Shown piece by piece: positions 54,837 through 63,074 of a stretch of DNA of 64,000 nucleotides. Both the position numbers and the translations under genes were made by a program. How positions within the stretch are numbered: position 1 is the first letter of the stretch; each line of letters starts with the position of its first letter. The notes under the pieces are model-generated. The model saw only the letters and a list, made by a program, of their open reading frames with translations, made no database searches and was not told the DNA's origin. The stretch comes from Alphaproteobacteria bacterium. Its GTDB lineage: Bacteria > Pseudomonadota > Alphaproteobacteria > Caulobacterales > Parvularculaceae. The stretch spans positions 62,001-126,000 of the forward strand of contig WGLS01000007.1 of NCBI GenBank assembly GCA_016125455.1, given 5' to 3'.

Positions 54837-55726
54837 GCGACCTCGTCCAGCTTGTCGAAGTCGGCCCCCGAGACGGACTTCAGAACGAACGGGCGACAGT
54901 TCGTGTCGAGACCAGAATTTCGCTTGTGGAACGTCTTGCCGATGCAGGCCTGAAAAGCGTTGAGGCGGGCGCATTCGTCAGTCCGAAATGGGTGCCGCAA
55001 ATGGCGGCTAGCGACGACGTTCTTCGCGGCGTGCGGCGAAAGCCGGGCGTCGCCTACCCGGTCCTGACGCCCAACATGAAGGGATACCTCGCCGCGCGCA
55101 CCGCCGGCGCCGACATGGTCGCGATCTTCGGGGCCGCCTCGGAAACCTTCAGCCAGAAGAACATCAATTGCTCGATCGCCGAAAGCATTGACCGCTTCCT
55201 GCCAATCCTCGAAGCGGCAAAGTCGGACGGCGTCGCCGTGCGCGGATATGTCTCCTGCGTATTGGGGTGCCCCTACGAGGGCGACGTCGCGCCGGCGAAA
55301 GTCGCTGAAGTCTCGAAGCGCCTGTTCGACGCCGGCTGTTTCGAGATTTCCCTTGGTGACACCATCGGCGCCGGTACGCCCCGCCAGACGGCCGGCCTGA
55401 TCCGCGCGGTGCGCGACGTGATCCCGGTCGACCGGCTCGCCGGCCACTTTCACGATACTTTTGGCCAGGCGCTTGCAAACATCTGGACCGCCTATGAAAT
55501 GGGCGTACGAACGTTCGATTCATCCGTCGCAGGCCTTGGCGGCTGCCCCTATGCGAAGGGCGCGTCTGGAAATGTCGCGACGGAGGACGTCGTCTATTCC
55601 TTTCAGCGGTCCGGCCTCGACACAGGCGTCGATCTCGATGCGGTCGTCAGCGTTGCAGACTGGATATCCCGCGAGCTTGGCCGTGCGCCGCAGGGCAAGG
55701 TCACGCTCGCGCGGACAACGCCTTAA
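54833..55726 (+). CDS. mvaB: Hydroxymethylglutaryl-CoA lyase
   Basis: Cleaves HMG-CoA to acetoacetate and acetyl-CoA, the last step of leucine catabolism; 297 residues, TIM barrel. VEVGPRDGLQNE at the N-terminus, VSPKWVPQMA, HFHDTFGQALANIWTAYEMGVRTFDSSVAGLGGCPYAKGASGNVATEDVVY with the catalytic Cys and metal His residues. Last gene of the operon; its 3' end overlaps the convergent DUF2061 gene by 26 nt. Confidence 0.95.
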   Translation: MSDLVQLVEVGPRDGLQNERATVRVETRISLVERLADAGLKSVEAGAFVSPKWVPQMAASDDVLRGVRRKPGVAYPVLTPNMKGYLAARTAGADMVAIFGAASETFSQKNINCSIAESIDRFLPILEAAKSDGVAVRGYVSCVLGCPYEGDVAPAKVAEVSKRLFDAGCFEISLGDTIGAGTPRQTAGLIRAVRDVIPVDRLAGHFHDTFGQALANIWTAYEMGVRTFDSSVAGLGGCPYAKGASGNVATEDVVYSFQRSGLDTGVDLDAVVSVADWISRELGRAPQGKVTLARTTP

Positions 55727-55943
55727 GCCGGTTTCGGCTCGCGCGCGCCCACGCCTTCTCATGAAACGCATACGCAACTGTCTGCAGCGCCGGCTCGACA
55801 AGACCGACTGCCGCCGCGGCCGCAACGCTGCCGGTGATTGCATATGCGACAAACACGGCGACCACGAGGTGCATGGCGGCGTAGGTGGCCGGCTTCAGTC
55901 GCTCGGCCGGCGCTTTGCGAACATTGGCGATGATCTCAGACAT
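55701..55943 (-). CDS. DUF2061-type small membrane protein
   Basis: An 80-residue protein from ATG 55943 with AGGAGG upstream; the track start (55973) adds 10 residues. One or two TM segments (TYAAMHLVVAVFVAYAITGSVAAAAAVGLVEP) are followed by QTVAYAFHEKAWARASR, the H-E-K-x-W end of DUF2061 proteins. Function unknown. Its 5' end is divergent from the ArsR gene, so the operator at 56053 could also act on it. Confidence 0.78.
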   Translation of the reverse strand: MSEIIANVRKAPAERLKPATYAAMHLVVAVFVAYAITGSVAAAAAVGLVEPALQTVAYAFHEKAWARASRNRLKALSARA

Positions 55944-56052
55944 GGCGGCCTCCTGCTCCAGATAAATACGCAATTAATAATCGTTCGCAAATCACGGATC
56001 TGAGATTTCCAAAGTCTGGAGCGCTGCATGGCCGGGCTTGACGGGCAAAAAT

Positions 56053-56072
56053 ATGTAATATAGTAATTACAT
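56053..56072. promoter_or_regulatory. ArsR operator palindrome abutting the start codon
   Basis: ATGTAAT-N6-ATTACAT is a perfect 7-bp inverted repeat, AT-rich as ArsR sites usually are, ending 1 nt before the ArsR ATG (56074). Its centre TATAGT could serve as a -10. No Shine-Dalgarno sequence fits between it and the ATG, so a leaderless transcript is likely. Function is inferred. Confidence 0.65.
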
Positions 56073-56073
56073 T

Positions 56074-56424
56074 ATGACTGAAGAAGAGATGGATCTCGCG
56101 TTTCATGCGCTCGCCCACGAGACGCGGCGTCGCATTCTGGATCTCCTGCGGGATCGCCCCGGTCTTGCGGTCGGCGAGCTCGCCAGGCGCTTCGACGTCA
56201 GCAGGATCGCCGTGATGAACCATCTGACGACGCTCGAACGGGCGAACCTCGTGGTTTCGGAACGAGAGGGCCGCACCCGACGGCTCTATCTGAATGCGAC
56301 GCCGATCCGGATCATCCACAACCGGTGGATCGATGACTTTTCCGGGCACTGGGCCGACCGGCTCGCCGGATTGAAATTCGCTGCGGAAGTCGCCGCGCGC
56401 CAACAAGAGGACAAAAAAAAGTGA
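56074..56424 (+). CDS. ArsR-family winged-helix repressor
   Basis: A 116-residue ArsR/SmtB-type regulator. The winged helix runs AHETRRRILDLLRDRPGLAVGELARRFDVSRIAVMNHLTTLERANLVVSEREGRTRRLYLNATPI. No metal-binding Cys cluster (no CXC-type motif), so it is a SRPBCC-linked ArsR of the non-metal type. It overlaps the next gene (GTGA) after an A8 run at its 3' end, and probably represses the three-gene operon from the adjacent palindrome. The ligand is unknown. Confidence 0.88.
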   Translation: MTEEEMDLAFHALAHETRRRILDLLRDRPGLAVGELARRFDVSRIAVMNHLTTLERANLVVSEREGRTRRLYLNATPIRIIHNRWIDDFSGHWADRLAGLKFAAEVAARQQEDKKK

Positions 56425-56963
56425 CCGACCACCAATCAGGCGAAAAGGCTGTCTACAGGGTACGGATCAATGCTCCGATAGAGACGGTGTGGCGAACGCT
56501 CGTCAAGACCGACGAAGCCCTGCCCTTCTTTTTCGGCGCGGTCTGCAAAACACGGAATGGGTTAAACGCCGGCGAGCCGATGGCGATGCGCACGAAGAAC
56601 GGAAAATTCACGAGCGTCGTCGGCAAGGTGCTCGAATTCTCGCCGCCGCACCGATACGCGCACACGCTCAAATTCACGAACCTGGATGATGCGCCAGTAA
56701 CGGTCGAATATGACCTTAAGGAAGTCGATGGAGGCGTCGATTTCACACTGACCACACTTGGCGCAATACCCGGCTCGAAGACCGCCGGCTCGATGGCGCA
56801 GGGCGGACCGTACATCGTCAAGACCCTCAAGAACATCGCCGAGACCGGCCGGCCGGGCCTTGGTGCAACATTGATGCTGGGCATGATCGGCCTGATGGCG
56901 CCGTTCACGCCAAAGCAATGCGCCAGCGAAAACTGGACCTTTGACGCCATCGAAAGACTGTAA
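56421..56963 (+). CDS. SRPBCC/AHSA1-type ligand-binding domain protein
   Basis: A 180-residue SRPBCC protein, GTG start overlapping the ArsR stop. AHSA1-type pattern: YRVRINAPIETVWRTLVKTDEALPFFFGAVCKT ... GKVLEFSPPHRYAHTLKFTNLDDAPVTVEYDLKEVDGGVDFTLTT. ArsR-SRPBCC pairs are common in bacteria, where the SRPBCC protein may bind or modify a hydrophobic ligand that also affects the repressor. Specific activity unknown. Confidence 0.85.
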   Translation: MTDHQSGEKAVYRVRINAPIETVWRTLVKTDEALPFFFGAVCKTRNGLNAGEPMAMRTKNGKFTSVVGKVLEFSPPHRYAHTLKFTNLDDAPVTVEYDLKEVDGGVDFTLTTLGAIPGSKTAGSMAQGGPYIVKTLKNIAETGRPGLGATLMLGMIGLMAPFTPKQCASENWTFDAIERL

Positions 56964-56991
56964 ACGGAAGAAAAAGAAAGGGAGGAGACCC

Positions 56992-57540
56992 ATGGCGAGT
57001 CCAGAGGAAATGGCCCGGAAGATGATCGAGAACCTGCCGGAGAAGACGGGCAAGTCGCTCGACGACTGGCTGAAGGTGGTCAAGAAAAGCGGCCTTCTAA
57101 AGCATTCCGAGATCGTCAAGATGCTGAAGGCCGACCACGAGATCGGCCATGGTTTTGCAAACCTCATCGCCCATTCCGCGCTCAATGGCGCGGCCGCGGC
57201 GGACGGCGACGAACTCATTGCGTTGCAGTATGCTGGCGCGAAGGCCGATCTTCGGCCGGTCTATGACGCCGTCATCGCCTATGTGAATACGCTCGGGAAG
57301 GACGTCGAGATTTCACCTAAGAAGACGTCCGTCAGCATCCGCCGGTCAAAGCAGTTCGCCCTTGTGCAGGCGGCGACCCGGAACCGCGTCGACCTCGGCA
57401 TCAATCTCAAGAGCGCGGCGCCGGGCGGGCGCCTCGAGGCGTGGGGCGGCATGATATCCCACAGGGTCCGTCTGTCCACCGCAAAGGAGCTCGACGCCGA
57501 CGTCAGGAAATGGCTGAAACAGGCGTACGAAGAAGCCTGA
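56992..57540 (+). CDS. DUF4287/DUF5655 domain protein
   Basis: A 182-residue cytoplasmic protein from ATG 56992 with GGAGGAG upstream (the track start is 17 codons early). The N-terminal DUF4287 part (MIENLPEKTGKSLDDWLKVVKKSGLLKHSEIVKMLKADHEIGHGFANLIAHSAL) is followed by a C-terminal DUF5655 part (ISPKKTSVSIRRSKQFALVQAATRNRVDLGINLK). Position behind ArsR-SRPBCC is recurrent in Proteobacteria. Function unknown. Confidence 0.82.
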   Translation: MASPEEMARKMIENLPEKTGKSLDDWLKVVKKSGLLKHSEIVKMLKADHEIGHGFANLIAHSALNGAAAADGDELIALQYAGAKADLRPVYDAVIAYVNTLGKDVEISPKKTSVSIRRSKQFALVQAATRNRVDLGINLKSAAPGGRLEAWGGMISHRVRLSTAKELDADVRKWLKQAYEEA

Positions 57541-57552
57541 GGACAGAACCAC

Positions 57553-58125
57553 ATGCGACCGATCATCCTTGCCGCAATAGCCGCGATCGCCGCCATTTCG
57601 GCGGACGTCGTTTTGTCCGGCGTCAGTTCGCCAGCGGCAGCCGCCGACGCGACCCGGATCGAAAGGCACTGGGCCCGTCAGGTCGAGGCAGACTGGCGAA
57701 CGCCGAACCCTGAATACGCGCCGGGGGGTTCCGAGCCGCAGGAGTATGGCATCCGGTACGAATTCGGGCCAAACGGACAAACCGTGACCGGCGAACTCTC
57801 CGGCGTCTTCTCGACCGACGAAGGCGAACGCCGGGCGCCCTACTGGCGGTTCTTTTCCTATGTCGATCCGGCAACGGACGGGATCGTGTTCCTTCAGATT
57901 GGCTGGAACGGAGCCGTCGGCGCAGGGCGGTTCATTGATACTGGCGACGACGCCATCGATGAACGCCTGATCCAGACGTTCACAGCGCCCGATGGCTCAA
58001 CGAGCGAGCTTCGCCATGACACGGTCTGGACGTCGGAAACGGAGCGCCGATCAAGCGTATTCGGCCGCGACGAGGCCGGAGAGTGGGCGCTCCAGCAGGA
58101 ATGGATTTGGACGCGACAGGAATAG
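57553..58125 (+). CDS. Secreted protein of unknown function
   Basis: A 190-residue exported protein (signal peptide MRPIILAAIAAIAAISADVVLSGVSSPAAA). The mature part is beta-rich with Trp/Tyr (IERHWARQVEADWRTP, RYEFGPNGQTVTGELSG, WRFFSYVDPATDGIVFLQIGWNGAVGAGRF) and ends EWALQQEWIWTRQE; it suggests a lipocalin-like barrel, but no family is recognised. Begins 12 nt after the DUF4287 gene, possibly the last gene of that operon. Confidence 0.65.
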   Translation: MRPIILAAIAAIAAISADVVLSGVSSPAAAADATRIERHWARQVEADWRTPNPEYAPGGSEPQEYGIRYEFGPNGQTVTGELSGVFSTDEGERRAPYWRFFSYVDPATDGIVFLQIGWNGAVGAGRFIDTGDDAIDERLIQTFTAPDGSTSELRHDTVWTSETERRSSVFGRDEAGEWALQQEWIWTRQE

Positions 58126-58132
58126 GCGTCGC

Positions 58133-59554
58133 CTATTCCGACGTCTCCAGAGCCGCGAGCACGGCCTGCGACAGGCCGGCAATATCGAACCGCACGCCCG
58201 GTCCGTCAAAGCCGCGCCTAACGATGACGACATTCCGCTCCGGGATGATCATCACGTTCTGCCCGCGATTGCCGAGCATCGCGTAGGCCCCGGCCGGCAG
58301 GCCGAATCCGTCGCCAAATAGCCAGAACTGCGCGCCGTAGCCGGGATAGGCTTCGCCGCTGGCGCGGTTCGCCGGCGGCTGCGCTGGATGTGGACTTGAA
58401 ACGTATTCCGCCCACCGCTCGGGCAGGATGCGTTGGCCATTCCAGACGCCGTCGTTCAGATACAACAGGCCGAGGCGCGCAAGATCGTGGGCTGTCGTCC
58501 ACACCTGGCTCGACAGGATGAAATCGCCGTTCCAGTCGGTCTCAAGAAAGGTGTTCCGCATGCCGATCGGATGAAGAACCCGCTCGAACGCAAAGCGGTG
58601 GAACTTTGCATCGTCGTTCATTTTTTCGCGCAGTGCGCGGATCGCGATCATCGTGTCATTGTTGGCATAGCGCCAGTCGACGCCGGGCATCGCCACTAGC
58701 CGGTTCGTGACGGCGTGATCGACGACCCGGCCGCCGCCGAAATAGACATCTTCGGTGCGATTGCCCGCAGGCCACGAGTCGAGGCCGCTCGCCATGCGCA
58801 GGAGGTTGTCGATTGTAATCTCGCCGCGCGGATCGCCGGGCGCGCTCCAGGCATCGAGGCCCGCCTTATCAGTCACGCGAAGAAGCCCGTCCTCGCCCTC
58901 TTCCAGCGTGAACATGCCTTCCTGCACCGCCGCGCCGATCACCGACGCGGCGACCGACTTCGCCACAGACCAGGTGCGCTGCGACACCTCGGGCCCGAAC
59001 CCGTCGCGGTACTTTTCGGCCACGATCTCGCCGTCCTTCAGGACGAGAACGGCGGTCGTCTCGGTCCCGTCGCCGAATGTCGCGCCGTCGAAGGCGGCAT
59101 CGATGGCAACGGCAAGGTCCGGAACGTCAATGATCGCCTGGGGAAGCGGTCGAGGCAGGTCGCGGGTCATCCGAACGTTCGCCTGCGGAAGGCCCGCGAC
59201 GCGCGCCGGGTCTGCGCCGCTTGGCAGCTGCGCGCACCCTAGGTGCGGCCGCCAGGCAGCGACGCGCGCCGGCAGACGATCGTCATAGCGGACCGCAACT
59301 GTCTTCGCGCCTTCGTCGATCACCGCGTCGGGCAGTGCGTCGACTATTGGCTGCAATTTCGGATCGATGCGGCTCAGCTCGTCACCGGCGATCTGCTCCA
59401 CGGACCGGCCGGCGTTGAAATGCGCCGAGCACGTGAACGCAGCCTTGTAGCCGGCCGCCAGCGAAGCGGTCTCTGCGTCCGCCGCGAGAGACGCGCCGCT
59501 GACGCTCACCAATGCGGCCACGCCAATTGCCGCCCGTATCAATACCCTCGTCAT
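58133..59554 (-). CDS. Serine hydrolase, beta-lactamase class C/esterase type
   Basis: A 473-residue exported serine hydrolase (signal peptide MTRVLIRAAIGVAALVSVSGASLAADAE). A variable N-terminal region of about 130 residues precedes the class-C fold, where the S-x-x-K motif is WSVAKSVAASVIG and the Y-x-N motif is WRYANNDTMIAI; the third motif region is GYGAQFWLFGDGF. It resembles 6-aminohexanoate-dimer-hydrolase-like and esterase members more than true beta-lactamases. Divergent from the S41 gene. Confidence 0.87.
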   Translation of the reverse strand: MTRVLIRAAIGVAALVSVSGASLAADAETASLAAGYKAAFTCSAHFNAGRSVEQIAGDELSRIDPKLQPIVDALPDAVIDEGAKTVAVRYDDRLPARVAAWRPHLGCAQLPSGADPARVAGLPQANVRMTRDLPRPLPQAIIDVPDLAVAIDAAFDGATFGDGTETTAVLVLKDGEIVAEKYRDGFGPEVSQRTWSVAKSVAASVIGAAVQEGMFTLEEGEDGLLRVTDKAGLDAWSAPGDPRGEITIDNLLRMASGLDSWPAGNRTEDVYFGGGRVVDHAVTNRLVAMPGVDWRYANNDTMIAIRALREKMNDDAKFHRFAFERVLHPIGMRNTFLETDWNGDFILSSQVWTTAHDLARLGLLYLNDGVWNGQRILPERWAEYVSSPHPAQPPANRASGEAYPGYGAQFWLFGDGFGLPAGAYAMLGNRGQNVMIIPERNVVIVRRGFDGPGVRFDIAGLSQAVLAALETSE

Positions 59555-59712
59555 CGCCGTTCCCTTAATGGCCGCCTCATTGCGGCGGCATCAATGACAA
59601 ACTAGCCCCTTGGCTTCACCGCGCGCAAACAACGCGTCGTCGACCGCGGGTTGCCCCGCGGCGGCGACTTTGTTCTGAAAGATCCACCAGCGTGAGGGGC
59701 TTTTCGTCGAGC

Positions 59713-61134
59713 ATGGGCATTTTCAGATTTAGCTTCAGCGCCGCCGGCGCAATCGCCGCGGCATCTTGTGCGTCGATCGACGTCCGACCGGCGTCGCGCG
59801 ACGCCTTTAGCCCGCTAATGGCGTTCGGCGAAGACGAGACGCCCGAGGACATGCGTGGCGCGTGGCGATCTCGTGGCTATGGCTGGGTATTCGATATCGA
59901 TCGCAACGGGATGATGCAGTACCAGATCGCGGGCGATTCATGCTTCCTAACGCCAGACGCCGCGAAGGGCGCAACCGACACCCTCGCGCTCGAGTACGAC
60001 TACTACCGCAAGGGGCCGACGAAGGACCAGGCGATCCTCCAGCTTTTGTCCGACGACACGGAGATCCGCATCGATCGCCTCGACCGTCTTCCGCCCGCGT
60101 GCGACGCGCCCACCGGATCGACGCGACAGGAGACGTTCGACTATTTCGCGGCGCTGATCGCCGAGAATTATGCGTTCCTCGAGAGGCGCGGCATTGACTG
60201 GCCGGCAAGGGTCGACGCGGCCCGGGCTCGATTTTCAGAAGACATGAGCGATCGGGCGTTGTTCGACCTGTTCGCTGGAATGCTTGATGGTTTCAGCGAT
60301 TCCCACACCAAGCTGATCGCGGAGATCGACGGCGAGCGATTGCGAGCGCAGGACGGCCTCGGCGACACGCTCGGCTTCATCCGCGCACGCGACATGGAGA
60401 CGCCGTGGCTGATCGGCATCTTTACGGCAATGTCCGATGACGTCCTTGACCCTGGCGCGCGGCACGTCGCGCGAGACCGAATTCTCTGGGGACTGATCGA
60501 CAATGGACGCATTGGCTATGTCCAGGTGCTTCAGATGGGCGGCTTCAGCGGGACGCCAATCGGCGATCCCGAGTTTCGCGAGGCGGAGTTTGCTGCGTTC
60601 GATGGGATAATGGACGAAGCGCTCGCCGCCATGGCCGAAGCTGACTTCGTCATTCTCGATCTATCGAACAACCGCGGCGGCTATGACGCAATATCACGAC
60701 GGCTGGCCTCGCGCTTTGCGGCGGCGCCGTTCGACGCCTATGCGACCGAGGTTCCGGGAACCGGCATCGCGCGTCGCATGCGGCGAATTTCGCCGGCAAG
60801 TGGCGCGCGCTTCACCGGCCAAGTATACCTGCTGACGAGCGACGTCACGGTCAGCGGCGGCGAGATCGCGACCCTCGCGCTTCGCCAATTGCCCAATGTC
60901 ACGCATGTCGGGGGCCTAACGCGGGGGAGTTTTTCGACTGTCCTGTCGAAGCCGCTGCCGAACGGCTGGGTCGTCGAATTGTCGAACGAGATCGTGTCCG
61001 CGCCGGACGGCGTTGTTTATGAAGAATCCGGCATCCCGCCCCGCGTCGCCATTGAAGTTTTCCCGGCGGACGATCCGATCAAAGGCCATCGACGAGCCAT
61101 TGAACGGATCATCGCCCTTACCGAGCAGCGCTAG
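59713..61134 (+). CDS. S41-family (tail-specific) serine protease, probable lipoprotein
   Basis: A 473-residue exported protease from ATG 59713 (the track GTG at 59692 is also possible). The signal peptide ends in a lipobox-like AAASC. The C-terminal S41 domain has DFVILDLSNNRGGYDAISRRLASRF, the catalytic Ser in LTSDVTVSGGEIATLALRQLPNV and VGGLTRGSFSTVLSKPLPNGWVVELSNE. I see no clear PDZ domain. Such proteases clear or process periplasmic proteins. Its stop shares CTAG with the convergent M49-like gene. Confidence 0.85.
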   Translation: MGIFRFSFSAAGAIAAASCASIDVRPASRDAFSPLMAFGEDETPEDMRGAWRSRGYGWVFDIDRNGMMQYQIAGDSCFLTPDAAKGATDTLALEYDYYRKGPTKDQAILQLLSDDTEIRIDRLDRLPPACDAPTGSTRQETFDYFAALIAENYAFLERRGIDWPARVDAARARFSEDMSDRALFDLFAGMLDGFSDSHTKLIAEIDGERLRAQDGLGDTLGFIRARDMETPWLIGIFTAMSDDVLDPGARHVARDRILWGLIDNGRIGYVQVLQMGGFSGTPIGDPEFREAEFAAFDGIMDEALAAMAEADFVILDLSNNRGGYDAISRRLASRFAAAPFDAYATEVPGTGIARRMRRISPASGARFTGQVYLLTSDVTVSGGEIATLALRQLPNVTHVGGLTRGSFSTVLSKPLPNGWVVELSNEIVSAPDGVVYEESGIPPRVAIEVFPADDPIKGHRRAIERIIALTEQR

Positions 61135-62888
61135 AACCGCGCCGGATAGACCGGCTGTATGTCCACGGGCAGATCCGTCAGCGTCGCGATAATACGGTTG
61201 GCGTCCTGATCGAGGCGCGCATAGGTTTCGAGGAAAGCATTTGCGGCGTCATAGTCGCCGTCGCCCTGTAGCACCACGATGTCGCGCGTCAGCTCCATGA
61301 TCGCCTGTTCGAGTCGCTCAAAGTCGAGGCGCAACAGCCCGCTTCCCTCATCGACCGAAAACGCCCCTTTCTCTCGGAAGTAGGCGTACTGGAACGCGGC
61401 GCCGGCGCCATGGGCTTCCTCGATCCCGAACCGGACCGACCGGATGAGGCCGACGAAGTAAGTCGCCAGGAAATTCTCCCGTTCCGCCGCCGGCAACTCG
61501 CCGCGGTCCATCATGAACAGGATATTGTAGGCCCCCATGACATCCGCCTTTCCCTCCTCCGTACGGGAATAAAGTTCCTGTAATTCCGCCGCAACAGTCG
61601 TTTCGCGCCCGTTCTTGACGATCGTGCCCGGCCCGAGGCTGTGCGAGAGCTCGTGGAAAAGGGTGCCGGCCGACATGTAATCGCGCATCACGAGCCCGGC
61701 CTGCGCCGGGACCAGCACCTTCTCGGCCATCGGCGAGAGGATCCGCTCGAATTTCGCGCCGAGCACGTTCGAAAGGATCACCTTCTTCGCGCCCTTCGCT
61801 TCGCGGACGCGCTCGTCGTTCGGCAGGTTGAACGCGATCGTCTGCACGCCGGGCACATTATCGCCGCCGCCATGCACCTGAGTCACAACGGCGATCGGGG
61901 ACTCAAAGCCGCGCTTGAAGTTCTTGTAGCGCTCGTCGACCGGGAGGTTGGCCTCCATGTCCTTCAGGAGCCCCTTGTACTTTTCGAGCGCAGCGCTCTC
62001 CGCCGGATCCCTCAGGGTAATGAACGCCTCGAACGCCGTCTTGTAGCCGAACAAGCGGTCGTCATAAACCTCGTAAGGACCAATCGCGACCTCTATCGGT
62101 CCGTCGAGATCCATCCAGGCAAGCTCGGACTCGTAGTAGTCATCTGACATGAAGGCGTCGGCGCGCAGGTTGAGGAATTTCCGGAGGCTTTCGTTCGACG
62201 TGATCGCCGCGGCCTCGCGCAGTTTCGCAGCCGCAGGCTCGAGCCATTCGGCGTAAACCTCAGAATACGGACGGGCGACGAGACCGCCCCCTTCTTCGTG
62301 GCGAATGACGGTGTAGCCGGACCGGAACGCCTCCGCGTCGCCGGGGTGGTCGGCTATCCACGCCTCGAAGGCTTCCTTGGTCATGTCGGGCGGGTAGAAC
62401 CCGGCGCCGTCGGGCCGTTCGCTGTCGCCATAGAACGGCGCATCGCCGTCAAGCGAATCCCATGGACCAAAGTGAAGATCAAAAAGGTCAAGGCCCAGCT
62501 TGCCGCGCTCGCCGCCGATCATCGAAATCTCGTCGCGCGTGGCGGGGTTCATCGGCGACAGTTGCCAAAGGTATATCTCCGACATAAGACTCGCCGCATC
62601 CACAAGGAGATTGACGACCTCGCGCTCTTCTTCCGTCAGGAACGCGACGTCAGGCGCCATGTCTATTCTCGCGAACTCCGCCCGCATCTCCCGGAGCCGG
62701 TCTATTGAAACGAGTTCGGCGGAAGCCGGCGCAGCGCCTTCGGCAACTTGCTCGGACGAGGTGCTGGCCGTCGGCTCGCGCCCAACGCCGCTCGCGTCAT
62801 CCCCGCCGCCGCAGGCGGCCAGGAGTACCGATGCCGACGAAACGGCCATCAGGCGGCGGGCGGCGAGACGGTTTGACAACGGCATCAT
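61131..62888 (-). CDS. M49-like (dipeptidyl-peptidase III-type) zinc metallopeptidase lipoprotein
   Basis: A 585-residue exported protein from ATG 62888 (AGGAG about 10 nt upstream). Lipobox VLLAACGGG. The metallopeptidase site is LFHELSHSLGPG (HEXXH) with a downstream Glu in YSRTEEGKADVMGAYNIL, the arrangement of the M49 family, whose eukaryotic members have the longer HEXXXH. FGPWDSLDGDAPFYGD and DLHFGPWD are typical of bacterial M49-like proteins. Proposed role: periplasmic dipeptide release; not tested. Confidence 0.85.
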   Translation of the reverse strand: MMPLSNRLAARRLMAVSSASVLLAACGGGDDASGVGREPTASTSSEQVAEGAAPASAELVSIDRLREMRAEFARIDMAPDVAFLTEEEREVVNLLVDAASLMSEIYLWQLSPMNPATRDEISMIGGERGKLGLDLFDLHFGPWDSLDGDAPFYGDSERPDGAGFYPPDMTKEAFEAWIADHPGDAEAFRSGYTVIRHEEGGGLVARPYSEVYAEWLEPAAAKLREAAAITSNESLRKFLNLRADAFMSDDYYESELAWMDLDGPIEVAIGPYEVYDDRLFGYKTAFEAFITLRDPAESAALEKYKGLLKDMEANLPVDERYKNFKRGFESPIAVVTQVHGGGDNVPGVQTIAFNLPNDERVREAKGAKKVILSNVLGAKFERILSPMAEKVLVPAQAGLVMRDYMSAGTLFHELSHSLGPGTIVKNGRETTVAAELQELYSRTEEGKADVMGAYNILFMMDRGELPAAERENFLATYFVGLIRSVRFGIEEAHGAGAAFQYAYFREKGAFSVDEGSGLLRLDFERLEQAIMELTRDIVVLQGDGDYDAANAFLETYARLDQDANRIIATLTDLPVDIQPVYPARF

Positions 62889-63074
62889 GGCGGAAACTCC
62901 TGTTCTTCCCGATCGAGCCTCCGGGCTCGAACGGCTGTTTACCATCGATTAACCTTCGGCGGCCAAACGCGAAACCGGCGGACGCAGAAAATTGCCGCAC
63001 GCCTTGGCGCACATCCTCGGCGCGTGCGATAAGTTTCGCCGGCAGGGCGAGCGTCGAAGCGTTGGAGGGCAGTT

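Noticed and set aside
56412-56421. A8 run at the ArsR/SRPBCC junction as programmed frameshift
   Set aside because: ArsR already stops normally and the next gene has its own GTG; no in-frame fusion is needed to explain the sequence.
62940-62956. TTACCATCGATTAACC as a CtrA box
   Set aside because: The half-sites are 6 bp apart and the first is TTAC, so it does not match TTAA-N7-TTAA.
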